Source: Rhizoclosmatium globosum
Lineage: Eukaryota; Chytridiomycota; Chytridiomycetes; Chytridiales; Chytriomycetaceae
Length of the DNA: 64,000 nucleotides
Assembly (NCBI GenBank): GCA_002104985.1
Contig: MCGO01000011.1
Coordinates: 558,001 to 622,000 of the forward strand
Reading direction: 5' to 3'
Positions within the stretch are counted from its first letter, which is position 1, and each line of letters opens with the position of its first letter. The notes under the pieces were generated by a model. It did not search any database. It was not told the DNA's origin and saw only the letters and a program-made list of their open reading frames with translations. This document shows positions 51,923-63,572 of the stretch, piece after piece. Both the position numbers and the translations under genes were made by a program.

Positions 51923-54900
51923 TCAAGACAACAACGCCATCTCTTCCAACAACCCCAACACCTCCTCCACACTCTCCGCCTCCACTTTCACTCCCCCATT
52001 CTTCTCCCCAATAAACACAGCCTCCATTTCCTCTTCGCCCAACTGCCCAAAGTCTGCACAAAGTCTCCGTCAATGTATCCCATTGACTCGATTCTACGCT
52101 TATCACTCGTGTACGTTCTCCATTCAGCATGCCCAAATCCTCCAACAGCATCAACATGCTTCCCCAAATTCGCCTGCAATCCGCTCAAAACGCGGAACCG
52201 ATCCGTGTCGACAGGAACTAACGATCCAAACGCGCCATTTACTGTGCAATACAGCATCGAATTCTCTCTCATAGAATTCGTGGCAGTATCAGTAGATGCC
52301 CACCACTGCTTGTGTTCATGGCCAATGACCCGCTTCGGATTCGGTTCACAAAGTCGCCCAAGTGGTATGCACCAACAAGTTCCAATCTGCGCTTTTCGTC
52401 GTCAAGTTGGACGTCAGTTTGGCGTCGGAGTGTGTACAGGTTGTTGCCTGCTTCGCCTACTACAATCAAGTCTGGTGTAATTGCGTGTACTGCGGTTGTC
52501 CAAGCTGGTAAGTAATCTCGGGCTACTTCTACAATAGATGCGGTGGTTGGTGCAGCATCTTCGTCCATCGCGGAGCTACAGGCTTATATTCCAACAAAGT
52601 TGCACTCTTCATCAAGTCTCCTACTGCAATGCAGTTGCCATGAACTGATAGGTAGAGTGCTTGAATGAATCCATGATGATGACAGATTGGAACCAACGTG
52701 GTGCTGAAAGTCTCTTGATGAAGTTGATAAATTTGAACCTACTCATGCAATTAAAAACCTATTTTGTCTGAAGAAGAAAGCATATTGTACCTTGCTTCCA
52801 ATCGCGCACGCAATAGCCCCAGATTCACCAACAGCCTCAACTGCATATACGACTCCTTTTGTCTCAGCACTACAAACAACAACCAACTTCTTTGTGACAG
52901 GATCCATCTCAAACACGACAACGCGGCCCGTCATTGGATCCTGATCCTTGGAATCTTCCATCATAACAGCAGTTCCAACAACAAACAACTCCCGCTTCTT
53001 TTTCACCCCACCTTCCCCTTCTTCATCCGTCTCAACAGTCAAAGCACAAAACCCAGCACTCGCCTCAAAATCAGGAAACTGATACGTGTCCAAAACTAAA
53101 GAACGGAAAAAAGGTTAAACCGCACCCAAATCACGAGAAAACACACACAGACACACCTTCCCATCCAGCCCCTTCCCCGAAAACCTTCAAATAATGCACC
53201 TCATCTCCATCCCCATCTTCCATCTCCCCTCGTCGACGATACGTCAAAACACCAACCAACCCACTCCCCCCACTCGAAACAACCCGTCGCGGGGTCTCAC
53301 CCCCTTCACCACCAACAGAAACCCGCTGAACATGCATCTTCTGGACACTGTCCAAACATCCAATCACAAGCCCGGCGTCTTCACTCGCCATGGCGAGGGC
53401 AGAGCCTTGTCCCGGGATCCGGAACTGACACACTTGCGTCACGGACCCGCTGGACAGGTTCACAGTGGAACACATGAGTTTATCGCCGGGTCCTGCGTAT
53501 AGGATTGATGGTTGGTCTGATGTGCTGAAGAGGTATGATTTTGAGGAGTCGGTGGACGAGGTGGTGGTGGAGGTGTGGAAGGGTGTGAGGGTGATTGGTT
53601 GAGTTCCTAAAGTAAGTTTTTTGCGGTTGGCTGTGAATGCAGTTGTTGGATCGAAGGTAAAGGTTTGGAGGTGACCATCGCCGAGACCGATTAGGAGGTA
53701 CGGTGTTGAACCGAGGGTTGAGAAGCGAACAGAACGAGGGAGTTGATCTGGTAAAGTTAAGATGTGAGTGGTGGTTAAAGAAGAAGAATTTACAGTACCT
53801 CCGGATAAGACTTCCTTTTTGCATTCCTTCATGGATGAGACATCGATAATACGAATACTGTTGTCTGTCCACATTCCCGCCACAAAATACTTTGAAGAAT
53901 CTTGACCTTTGAAGCAAGAAATATCGAGACATGAGACTTCATACTCCATTTCTATTTGTCTGTCGCGTATGTTAATCGTGCGAATCAACAACAAAGATAA
54001 CTCACCCCTTCTCAACAAGAGCACCTTCCTCAATTTCAAAATACACAACTCGGTTTCCTCCAACCACTAAAACAACTTGATTCACATTCATACTAGCGAC
54101 AACAACACGTGGTCTCCATCCACAGTCCACTCATGCCTCAACTGCTTAGTTGCACAACTCAAAAGCCGCACCCCAGAAGCCGTAACTTGAACCAACTGGT
54201 CATACGCGACATTCCCAAACAAAAGTGTCGCCTCATCAACACAAAGTCCCGCATTCCCCGTTTCATCCTCCCACTCCACAAGCGCCCCATCTTCATCCAA
54301 ACAAAGAACTTTCGTCTCATTAAAAAATGAAAGAACAAGCCATTCGTCGTCACTAGTTTTCTTGGTAAGCGACCTAAAAATACGAACACATTCAACAAAT
54401 AACAGTACCTGGCGTCTAGACTCGCGGCACTAGCCCACATTCCTTGCACACCAACAACTTCATCCAACTCTGCAATCTCCACAATCCCGACTCCATTGCT
54501 CAACACACGTAAACTCCCACTTGGACCGAATCCGCAGCACGCAATTACTTTACTCACACCGCCGCTTCCCTTTGGATCCAGTACGCAAAATCAACAATAG
54601 GAGCTAGGTTTTGGAACGTGTGGACGACAGTCACGCCAGGGTCTTCTGCAGTGGAAATGTGAATGATTTGGGAATCGGCAACGTCGGAACCAATGTAGAT
54701 TTCAGTTTCGGAGAAGGGGTGATGGAAGATGCAGTTGAAGTCTAGGAATATGGTGTGAAAGTTGAGTGGGAAGTGTGGAGAATCAATTGGATTTGTAAAA
54801 AAAAACAGTACCTCTCCCAGAAGCGTCATTTTCCCGTTCTTGACGGTGGTGTCGAGGAGGTGTAAGCCTGATAAAGAATCGGAGACAAGAAGGGTGCCTG

Positions 54901-55936
54901 TAGAAGTGGCATCGATGTCTGAAATGGGAAGTGGTGCACAGACCCCAGTAAATACAGCATCGGTGTCGAGTTCCCAACAAAATGACCATCTTTAAAGAAT
55001 GAAATATGCGATTCGGAAAGGCGAGGAATCCACCGCTTGTTGAAAAGAGAGTTAGGCTGATCAAGACGCCTAATGGAATGATGGAGTTACCCGGACAACA
55101 GCCAACTTGAAAGTAGATGGAGTGACTTCAATAGTTCTACTCCACTGAGAATCGAAGGTGTGGCAAGCAGGGACGCATTCAGGGAATCAATGACATGGAA
55201 TGAAACAAAGCAAGCATCGTTCGCGTCCGCATACAGAATAGCGAGAATGGGACGAGAAACTGAAGAGCCCGGCAGTAAAATCAAATGCTTTACGTTGAGT
55301 TCTGCAATTCGAAGGGTTGAGGATTCGACCGTGTTATTTGGCTTTGCAACAAAGAGTTGAAGGGAGCCCTGGAGGACATGAAGGACGGCAATTGAAGCGA
55401 TGGCAGCACTTGAGAATAGTTCTGACGGGGCATGCGAGGCAGTTTGTTTGTAGAAGGAGTTTGAGTAGAGGGTCTAAGTGTCCGAGTTTGAGTTGGTTAT
55501 TGAGTATTTCAAAGAGGAGAGAGACCTTGAGTTCGCCCGATTCCGCATTCAAGGAAAGCAGCGAGTATTGTCTCTTGTCTGTGACAGCGAGGACCTTAGA
55601 AGCGAGCGAGTTGAGTTCTGGAGTAAACCAAGAAAGAAGCTAGGACAAGACGCACCCGATCACTCTGAGCACTCTGAGCACTTTGACCACTTGACCACTC
55701 TTCAACGCACAAACCAGACACAGACGCCCGTTCAAAGGCACTTCGCTCGTGACTCGGCCGTCGCGAAGAACAACGGAAATGCTGCTTCCGAGGCTGCTCA
55801 GATTACACAGACACGCTTAAACAAACAAACAAACAACAGGGTTCTTACTTGGCCGCAACGGACACACATTCGCCACTTTGAATGGCTGTCGACGAGGTCA
55901 CACTGCTTCCTCGCTGAGGGTGGTGTGGTAGAGCAT
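51923..55936 (-). CDS. ddb1: DNA damage-binding protein 1 homologue (CUL4 adaptor)
   Basis: DDB1 is the triple-propeller adaptor of CUL4 ubiquitin ligases acting in repair and replication control. The N-terminus starts MLYHTTLSEEA at 55936, then SVTSSTAIQSGECVSVAAK, SSISVVLRDGRVTSEVPLNG, and after an intron LSWFTPELNSLASKVLAVTD-KRQYSLLSLN. The middle has FSETEIYIGSDVADSQII and FQNLAPIVDFAYW. The end has EVARDYLPAWTTAVHAITPD, LELVGAYHLGDFVNRIRSGS and LFGTVNGAFGSLVPVDTDRF (from YCTVNGAFGSL), ending EEVLGLLEEMALLS. About ten short introns. Two apparent single-base losses: near 55900-55908 (SEEA to SVTSS) and at 52049-52051 (DFVQT to FGQLGEEEM). Both are best explained as sequence errors since flanking domains are intact. 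Confidence 0.9.
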
Positions 55937-56369
55937 TTGTTTGGATGGAGGTTGGAAATCAATAATCAAACTTCAAATGCCGGACATCTTGCCCTCCTTC
56001 AACCCACGCTTCCAATAGAAAGAATCATTCAAACATTGGAGTGGTGTCATGAATGCTTCCTGTGCCCTCATTAATGAACTCGTCTAATCTGTAACACGTT
56101 GCTATATGGCATATCTCACATCTCGCCCTCTTCTATGTGTCCTTTATTCTGCTTGCTTGGATTCCGTGAATATCCCGTGTCAAACATCCTTCAAATATCT
56201 GAATCTGAGTACTATCGAACTTGATGGCTTGTAGGAAAGAGCCTCAACACTAACATCTTCCTTTACCGTTCCACCAATCGCTTGTGCCTGAAGTACTACA
56301 TTCTGCATTGAACTAATGAGCATTAATAATAGGAGGAAAGAAGAACATTGAATTGAAAGTCAGCCAAAA
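55937..56369. other. Intergenic between DDB1 and the metacaspase
   Basis: About 430 bp between divergent starts. An open plus-strand frame crossing from the DDB1 region is a shadow. The stretch just before the metacaspase ATG is purine-rich (AATAGGAGGAAAGAAGAACA). No gene supported. Confidence 0.45.
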
Positions 56370-57939
56370 ATGAACTTCAACATTGACAACCTTCTGAATA
56401 AGGTCCTCGGGGGACAACCCCAACAGCAACAGCAACAGCAACAGTACCAGCAATACCCTGGACAGCAGCAGTACCAGCCACAGCCACAGTACCAACAGCC
56501 AGCGTTCCTCCAACAGAACCAGGGCTACCCAGGCCAGATGGTCCAGCAGCAACCACCACCTCCACAGCCTCAGGCACAGGGCCAAGTCGTACTTCCGCCA
56601 GGCTGGGTGTCGCAGTGGAGTGCCCAGTACAACACTCCCTTCTACGTCAACACGGCAACTGGACAGACCCAGTGGACCCCACCTGTCCCCCAACAACCAC
56701 AGTACCAACCACAACCCCAATACCAACAGCAACAACCACAGTACCAACAACAACAAGTCATGCAGCCACAGCAGGCTCCTGTACTCCCTGCTGGAAAGAG
56801 AAAGGCGTTGTACATCGGCATCAACTGTGAGTGAAGTCCCATCACTGTGTCGAACCTGGTATCCCTGTTTCACTGATCCCAACTCCCTAGACGTTGGTAC
56901 AAAGAATGCTTGCGTGGATGCCACGAAGACGTCAAGAACGTGAAGGCATTCATGGATTCACAGGCTCAGTGGGAGTCAACTGTCCTTGTTGACACCCCTC
57001 AAAACCAGAGTACTCCTTACTATCCAACACGGCAGAACATTCTCAATGCGATGCATTGGTTGGTTGCGTCTGCTCAACCGGGGGATCGGTAATGCCACCT
57101 CTGTTGTGACTGAAGATGAGTGCTGAACTTCTCCAATTGTAGCCTTTTCTTCCATTACTCTGGACACGGTGGTCAGAAAGCCGATCAAGATGGCGATGAA
57201 GCTGATGGATTCGATGAAACGATTTTCCCTGTTGACCATGAGCGAGCTGGCGTGATTATTGACGATGAAATGCACAGAATCATGTGTCAATCTCTTCCAC
57301 AAGGTTCTTATACCCCCGTTACGCAGGATTTATTCGTATTAATCGTGTTTGTAGGGGCTTATCTCTTTGCTATCTTGGATTGTTGTCATAGTGGAACGAT
57401 TCTGGACCTTCCATTCACTTATGTCCTCGATAAGAACGATCAAGTCGTTGAAGTCGATAACCGAAAAGAAGCCGGAAAAGCTTTGCTTCAGGCTGCTTTG
57501 AGTTTTGCCAGGAACGACAAGGTTTCTAATTTTTTAATTCTTCGTATCTAACATTTTTTAGATGGGCGCCCTTCAATCAGCTATGACGGCTGGAAAGTTC
57601 ATTATGAACGAAATTAACAATCCAGGTGGACAGAACCAACAGCAGCAACAACAAATCCAAGGCGAAGGCTTGAAAACAAATGGAAACAAAGTCACTCGCG
57701 GTACAATTGTCTCCCTCACAGGCTGTCGTGACGATCAAACAAGTGCCGATGCCTTTATTCAGGGAAGAAACACGGGTGCGATGAGTTGGGCGTTCATGGA
57801 AGCTATTCGCCGCCTTCCCCAGCCTACTTACGTCCAGCTTCTGCGTGAAATTCGTGTCCTTCTTTACGGAAAGTATGAACAAGTTCCACAACTCAGTGCT
57901 GGGTTCCACATGGATCTTAACACTCGCTTTATCCTATAA
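56370..57939 (+). CDS. mca1: Type I metacaspase with Gln/Pro-rich prodomain and WW domain
   Basis: Cysteine protease cleaving after Arg/Lys, linked to protein quality control and cell death in fungi. The N-terminus (MNFNIDNLLNKVLGGQPQQQ) has Gln/Pro/Tyr-rich runs. A WW domain follows at about residues 75-105 (VLPPGWVSQWSAQYNTPF, YVNTATGQTQWTPP), then more Gln repeats. The p20 part is KRKALYIGINY, LRGCHEDVKNVKAFM, HYSGHGGQ (catalytic His), DGFDETIFPVDHERAGVIID-DEMH and AILDCCHSGT (catalytic Cys). The C-terminal p10-like part is TRGTIVSLTGCRDDQTSADA and GAMSWAFMEAIRRLPQPTY, ending NTRFIL. Five exons. In exon 2 a single base seems missing (TT at 56910-56911) between YVGTKNA and LRGCHEDVK, within the conserved protease core. 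Confidence 0.93.
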
Positions 57940-58050
57940 AAGTCATAAAACAAATAAAATAAATTCAAATTCAATAGTTAATGCGTCAGTATCAAAAACG
58001 AAATGCTTTCCATCAAAGAATCTCCACTACTTTCACCTCATACATTCAGA

Positions 58051-59111
58051 TCAAACAAACTTGTTCTCGTAAATGATGTCACAAGGCGGCTTCGTTCCCA
58101 CAGAGTTCTCCATGTTATGCTGCTGATACCAAGCCGACAACTCACTCGTAACGAGCCTGAAGAACTGGCGGAATCCAGGTTTACTCTGTTTCAAAGACTC
58201 ATGCGGCGTACGATCTGTGATCCAAAAAAGCTTATTCGCCTTCATGTTAACACCCTCACCAATAACACCCCGCATATGTTCAATGTTTCCCAACGCGAAA
58301 GTCACGTCCCAATGTTCGCTAATCATACAATCCCAAACACGACAAGTATCGTCCATATTCGACGCCATAAAGATTCCTCCTTCCACATTCACCTTTCCAA
58401 ACTGGTCGAGGTGGCCGTCGATTCCGGTTCCAAAGTTCCCACCGCCCCAGCAATAGAATCTGTGGTAAGCGTGTGCCTCAATGAATGGGTCGTCCGGTAA
58501 GTTTCCTGGAGACTCGATGTGGAGTCCCGGTCGGCGTTGCGTGGCTCCTTCTTGTACGTATGATTCGTGGATTGTGAGGTATCCGACTTTCCCCCATTCC
58601 TCTATTTGATTCAAAGTTGATTGGTGAGAACGGAAGGGAAGTGTATGAGGAAGACTCAACTCCTGCATCGTCTCAAACAGACCGCAATGATCGGTGCATA
58701 CCGCTTACATTCCGGTGGCAGCATTTCCTCAAGTTTATGATGGGTGTACATGTGTTTCTCGTACAGTACGCTGCCATCCAGCCCAACATCCGGATTCACC
58801 ATTACAAACGGCATCATGTTAACGTGGAACTCCTGCGCTGTTCCGTCTTCGTTGCGGAGAGGCTCTGGGAAGGCAATCTCTTCGGGAAAGCAGATCATTC
58901 CCTTGTCAAACTCGCCACGGATCCTGCTTCTTACTTTGGTTGAACGGTCTATCCAGGCCCGAAAGTTGCGACGGGATATCACTGTTATTAGGAGGCGGAA
59001 GGCATCAATGTCCTGTGTGAACTTGTGGAGGTGTGAGTTTGGGTCGCGGAGGCCAAAGAGGAGAAGCGGGATTAGTTTGTTTGGTGGTGCGGACTCCATT
59101 CTGTTTTTCAC
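58051..59111 (-). CDS. Unrecognised conserved-looking soluble protein
   Basis: About 350 residues in one exon if a single base is restored. First part MESAPPNKLIPLLLFGLRDP, INFR-like SRRNFRAWIDRSTKVRS, FHVNMMPFVMVNPDVGLD and HKLEEMLPPECKRYAPIIA. The frame then changes at CC 58682-58683: one extra G would give GLFETMQELSLPHTLPFRSH. The second part is very regular: NQIEEWGKVGYLTIHESYVQ-EGATQRRPGLHIESPGN, HAYHRFYCWGGG, GGIFMASNMDDTCRVWDCMI and WITDRTPHESL, ending PPCDIIYENKFV. Motifs such as RRPGLHIE and GGIFMASN look strongly constrained, but I cannot name the family. Met at 59099 is an alternative start. Convergent with the metacaspase (111 bp). Confidence 0.75.
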
Positions 59112-59481
59112 GAGAAAAATGATAATCAGAGATGCAGAGGTTTGAAAATATCATAAATACAACATGAAAAGGAAGGTGGGCGGCAGAGAGCGTCTGCACC
59201 AGTCAGTCGCAATCCAGTCTGTCAGTGGCGATCGCATAGCACCAATATGCAATATCCGACTCTTCTTTTCCTCAGAATAGCAAAAGCGCATAATAAAAGT
59301 TCAATAATTACTACAGTTCTTTTATTCTAAACAGTGTATCTAAAGGTCGTATAGAATTCAAGTGGTGGTGGAGTGGGGGAAAAAAGGCAAATGAAACGAT
59401 AAACAAAAGAAAAGGATGCCCGCAGAACCAAAAGAAAAAGTCCACAGTAGTCCATCATAGTGTTTTTGCTTATCATCAAAA

Positions 59482-59640
59482 TTACCAGGCAGTTGGCTTC
59501 TGGTTACCGTAAGCAAGCTCAGCTGGGTAACCAGAGAAGGCAGCTCCACACTGCTGGGTGCGGCACCAAGTTGGCTGGAGGGCCTCAGCTCCGTATCCGC
59601 GAGAGACGAGTCCTCCGAGTTTACCAAGGCAGTATCGCAT
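59482..59640 (-). CDS. Small protein or last exon of a short highly expressed gene
   Basis: Encodes MRYCLGKLGGLVSRGYGAEA-LQPTWCRTQQCGAAFSGYPA and ends NQKPTAW. Codons are strongly C/G-ending, unlike random frames nearby. A minus-strand AATAAA (revcomp of 59319-59324) lies about 160 bp past the stop. The frame is open upstream to 59697. A second coding-like stretch on the same strand (about 59957-60030, ANFTNLEKGGAGFPVAKPKR before a GTATCA donor) may be an earlier exon, but the phase does not join cleanly. Possibly a small mitochondrial or secreted protein. Low certainty on extent and function. Confidence 0.4.
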   Translation of the reverse strand: MRYCLGKLGGLVSRGYGAEALQPTWCRTQQCGAAFSGYPAELAYGNQKPTAW

Positions 59641-60499
59641 CGAAATGTAAAACTCTTGATTTGAAAGCGCTATTTTACTGTTGCGTCGAAAGAGCAATGT
59701 GAGACGGCATAGATTCTTTGGCAGGAATACCGATTTCTTACAATTAAATCAGACCAAACCACAAACATCCTTTTCATTCATTCTAAAGCTGAATGTTCAA
59801 CGCATTTCGGGAAACGAATCTGCATCAATGGTATTAAAAATAAGCTTTAAACAATGTCACCCCGCGATACACGCACTTATTGCACCCGTACACACAACCC
59901 ATTCCCTGCCTGAAAAAACCTCATGGTTTTATCAATTGATACCTTCGTTTGGGCTTGGCGACGGGAAAGCCTGCACCACCCTTTTCCAAATTGGTAAAAT
60001 TTGCTTGGAGGAACGGAGTCTTTGAAAGCTGAAGCACCACCTTACAGTGGCACCAGGTCCAAGAACATTGTGTACTGTTTAATGGAATGGTGTAGACGAT
60101 GCGGAATCTCTACTCTATTAGGCTGGATTAGGGATGAAATCGACGAGTGTACTACTTTGTTTGTCATCAGTATAGAATCAATGGAAGGATGCAATCAGTC
60201 TTTTCTGAGAAGGATAAGAGTATCCATGTACGAACAGTCACGAAATGACATGGATCAAGTTTTTAGTGGCACCTAATCAAAAAAGGGTGGCACATCGGAA
60301 GGATGAAAAGGGAGAGGGGAGTGCTACAGCTTTGTCAGGTGCGTTCTTCCTCCAACCAAAAAATTTTACCAATTTGACAAGTTCAGAGAGGGAGAGACAG
60401 GAAGGCTTTTTCACTTTCCCGGATTTGGACAAGCCCTGAGACATTTCCCTTGAAAAAGACAACGTTCCCTTTTTAGCCACCCTAAAGAAAAGAGTCCCA
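59641..60499. other. Region without a firm gene
   Basis: About 860 bp. It may hold upstream exons of the small minus gene (see the coding-like stretch near 59957-60030) and the promoter of the GPI-type gene. Plus-strand frames here are short and unconvincing. A purine-rich block (60298-60319) lies in the right half. Confidence 0.4.
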
Positions 60500-60730
60500 A
60501 TGCAGATCATTGCCGCCCTCCTCTCCGCCGCCGCTGTCTTTGCCGCCAACGCCCCAGCTGCCGGATCCTGCGCTACTGCCGGAGTCACTGTCAACTGGTC
60601 ACCAAACCCAAGTGCTGGAGGATCTTACTCTGCCGGAGGAAACTACGGAGCTGGAAACCTCTACTCTGCCACTGGCGCCAACACTGTTGCCCTTGGAGCT
60701 GTTGTTGCCGGTATCGCTGCCCTCCTCTAA
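60500..60730 (+). CDS. Small GPI-anchor-type cell-surface protein
   Basis: 76 residues, single exon. Signal peptide MQIIAALLSAAAVFAANAPA; short mature region with two Cys-free Gly/Ser/Tyr lines (NWSPNPSAGGSYSAGGNYGA; GNLYSATGA) and one Cys (GSCATAGV). It ends in a hydrophobic tail NTVALGAVVAGIAALL preceded by small residues (TGAN), the layout of a GPI attachment signal. Codon use is strongly biased to C/A-ending codons (GCC, GGA, TCC), suggesting high expression. No homologous family recognised; arabinogalactan- or wall-protein-like role is inference. Confidence 0.72.
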   Translation: MQIIAALLSAAAVFAANAPAAGSCATAGVTVNWSPNPSAGGSYSAGGNYGAGNLYSATGANTVALGAVVAGIAALL

Positions 60731-61046
60731 GCTCAGTTATTTTAGAATTGGGGGGGACACACACTTCTGTTGTCTCTTTTGGATTTCGATTTCACATCCC
60801 TGTCTATGCCAATTCGTTGGAGTGGGATCGGAATTCTACTACAATAAAGTTTAGATGTAATTACAGTATTGTTGTGTTGTTGTTGCTTTGTTGTATGTCA
60901 TACACTACAGTTGAGGTATGATCTGGAGTGGAGCAATGCTTTGGCTACACTGTTCCTATGATGCTGAGAGTAGCTATGAATTAAGGGATCAGATATACTA
61001 CAGTGGACTGCAGAAGAGAAGAGTAGTTTGCATTATTTGTTGATAA
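60731..61046. other. Intergenic, 3' and 5' flanks
   Basis: About 315 bp. Contains AATAAAG (60843), TTGTTGTGTTGTTGTTG-type GT-rich 3' sequence after the GPI-type gene, and the 5' flank of the disordered-protein gene. No coding sequence supported. Confidence 0.45.
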
Positions 61047-63451
61047 ATGCGATCGTCGACAACACAGCCATATGGACATGGACATGGACATGGCTATGGC
61101 AGCAGCACCGAAGAAGGCGGGCGCTACTACGGCAGCAACAATAGTAATTCAAATGGAGAGCGACGTGGCTTCTCATCGACAACGTTGCCGTACACTTCGA
61201 CAGCAGCATCCACTTTGACACCAACTTCGACTTCGATTTCAACTTCGACTTCGACACGCCCTGGTTCAGCCCAGTCGTCGTATGCCCAATCGTACTCGCA
61301 CTCGCACTCGCACTCGCACTCTACCTTCAATTCGCCGTACGCCCAGAACCAAACACTCCAGAACACTCAACTAAACTCGTCCTCGTTTGGCCGCCTGTCC
61401 CTGCCCTCATCGGCAACAGTGTCGAATCAGCCGCTTCGGTCGCGCTTTGCCTCCTCGGATCCACGGTACTAGCACTACCCTCTCATATCATTCACCCCTA
61501 GTTTATACTCATCACCTACTCGTACAGATCATATGCCCAGCCGCCATCCTCTTCTTACGCGTCTGATTACGAACAGGATGACTCGTATCGGGCATCCGTG
61601 ACTCCCTCGGCTGCCGCCCAGAGCCTGTCTCGCGGCCCGTATACAAGACCGTCAACGGCAGGCCACATCCCTCCTGGCGCTCGCTCGTCAATCATTCCTC
61701 CGGCTTCGCTTTCAATGCCGTCGTATGCTGGGCCTGCACCAAGGTTTGTATTGGTCATTAGTTGAAATTAATACTCAAACACTGCAACAGATATAACGCA
61801 TGGGACTCAAGAGACGTCGCCGCTCCTTCTCCAATGGGCTCCGTTGGTTCTCTTGTCAATCCGTACCGGCCTTCATCAGCCGCTGCAAGTTACACCTCAA
61901 ACTCTTCCTCTTCTCGTCTCTATACTTCAGAAAGAAATGGGGAAGATCCCTTCTTTGATCGTAACCAAAGGAGGAAAGATTCTACTGTGGACTACGGAAG
62001 TGATTATGATAGCAGTGCATCAGTGACCAGTGCGTCCAGGAATTATCGGGGACAACGAAGAGTCGAGTTTGAAGATGATGTGAGTATTCATTCTGTGGAC
62101 CGTTAAATTGCCATATATCTGAACCTGAATTCAAGAGAGAGTCTCTGCGATCTGATCGGGCAACTCCGGACTACAGTGCTACAACTCCCCGTCAATCTAC
62201 ATACTCCCAACTTTCCTTCCAAAAACCCTCCTCCTCTCTTTCATATCAATCGTCTACAATACCCCCATCAAAACCCACTCTCACTCCAAACTACCCAACC
62301 CGACCGAGTTCATCGCAAGGACTCTCGTCTGACCCACACTACTCAACTCGACCAGGATCAGCGACAGGACACGTATCAGAACAATCATACAGCAGTCCTC
62401 GTCTCCGTGCAAACAGCGTCGGTGGTCCCCTTTCTCCTACATCATCTCAAGCACCTCCAGTCGTTGAGCATTCAACTCTGCCCAAATCATTAGGCTCCCA
62501 CTCCCGTTACATCCAATCATTACTAGAAAAGACAGCGACAACAAAACCTGCTGCAAGCTCCCCACTCGCAAACTCTACGTCAAACTCACCAACTGCGTCC
62601 CCAAACCCACCCTCAACGACTCCTCAGCAACAATCACAACAACCTCAACAGCAAACATTCACCACAAAACAATACTCTCAGCCTCAACCCCAACCATCCA
62701 CTTCAAAATCTGACCAAAAACCTCAACAACCTCAACCCAGTCCCACAACCACCCAACAACCACAACCAACCCCCAACCAACAGCAACCCCACCACCACCA
62801 AACCGAACCCTCCAAACCCCTCCGCCGCCTCAAAAACCAATCCCTCTCAGGATCAAGTCTCCGCGAAGCAGCATCATCCCCCGAATCCGGCGCCGCCCTC
62901 GCAGAACTCCAACGCGCTGCTGCTGCTGCATCTGCATCCGCGTCATCCACAGTATCAATGGCGAATGGAAACGCGAGCTCGGATTCACTTGTGGGCGAGA
63001 TTGAGGGTATGAAGAGTCAGATTGGGTTATTGAATTTACGGTTTGGTGGCGGCAGTGGTGGTGGTGGTAGTGGAGGAGGAGGAGGAGGAGGGGCTGCGAC
63101 GCCGGTTCTTGCTGTGGGGAAAGTTGGAGCTGGTGGGGCTACTGCTGGAGTTAAAGGTTCGTGTGTTTTTTTCGTTTGCGTGTTCTGGGGAATTTTTGAT
63201 GATGGTTTTTTTATTTTGGTATAGATCGACAGGCGTTTGAGACTGCGATTACGTATATATCTAGAACGGTTCGACAGTCGTATGCGTCGGCTGTTGAAAT
63301 TAATAAGTTGATTTCGAGTGGTGGTGCTGGGGGTGCTGCGAATGGAGCTATTTTATTGAATATGGTGGAGAACCATGTTGCGCAGTTGAAGGGGTTGGAT
63401 GGAATGGTGGAATTGATGAAAGTGAATGAGAGGATTGTGAGTAAGGAGTGA
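61047..63451 (+). CDS. Large low-complexity protein with C-terminal helical domain
   Basis: About 720 residues in five exons (introns of about 50-60 nt at 61470, 61745, 62080 and 63155). Starts MRSSTTQPYGHGHGHGYGSS. Long Ser/Thr/Pro/Gln-rich, His-Ser repeats (SYSHSHSHSHS), Arg-Ser-Tyr lines (RPSTAGHIPPGARSS; YGSDYDSSASVTSASRNYRG), then Pro/Gln tracts (SQQPQQQTF; TPNQQQPHHHQ), LRRLKNQSLSGSSLREAASS, an Ala run and a Gly tract (GGGSGGGGGGGAA). The end is ordered: DRQAFETAITYISRTVRQSY-ASAVEINKLI and LNMVENHVAQLKGLDGMVEL-MKVNERIVSKE, amphipathic helices that may oligomerise. All exon joins keep frame. Family not recognised; a scaffold/cortex role is speculation. Confidence 0.7.
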
Positions 63452-63572
63452 TATTGGTTTTTTGGGAGGGGAAATTGTCTTGTTGTAGAGTGACTTGCGA
63501 ATAAAGTCAAAGGTATATATCTAACTGTGTGTTGCAAGACTGTTTTTAGCAATCATAGTTTATTGTCGAATT

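Noticed and set aside
55478..56074. 198-codon plus frame over the DDB1 start
   Set aside because: Antisense of DDB1 exons and promoter; the minus strand shows clear DDB1 motifs.
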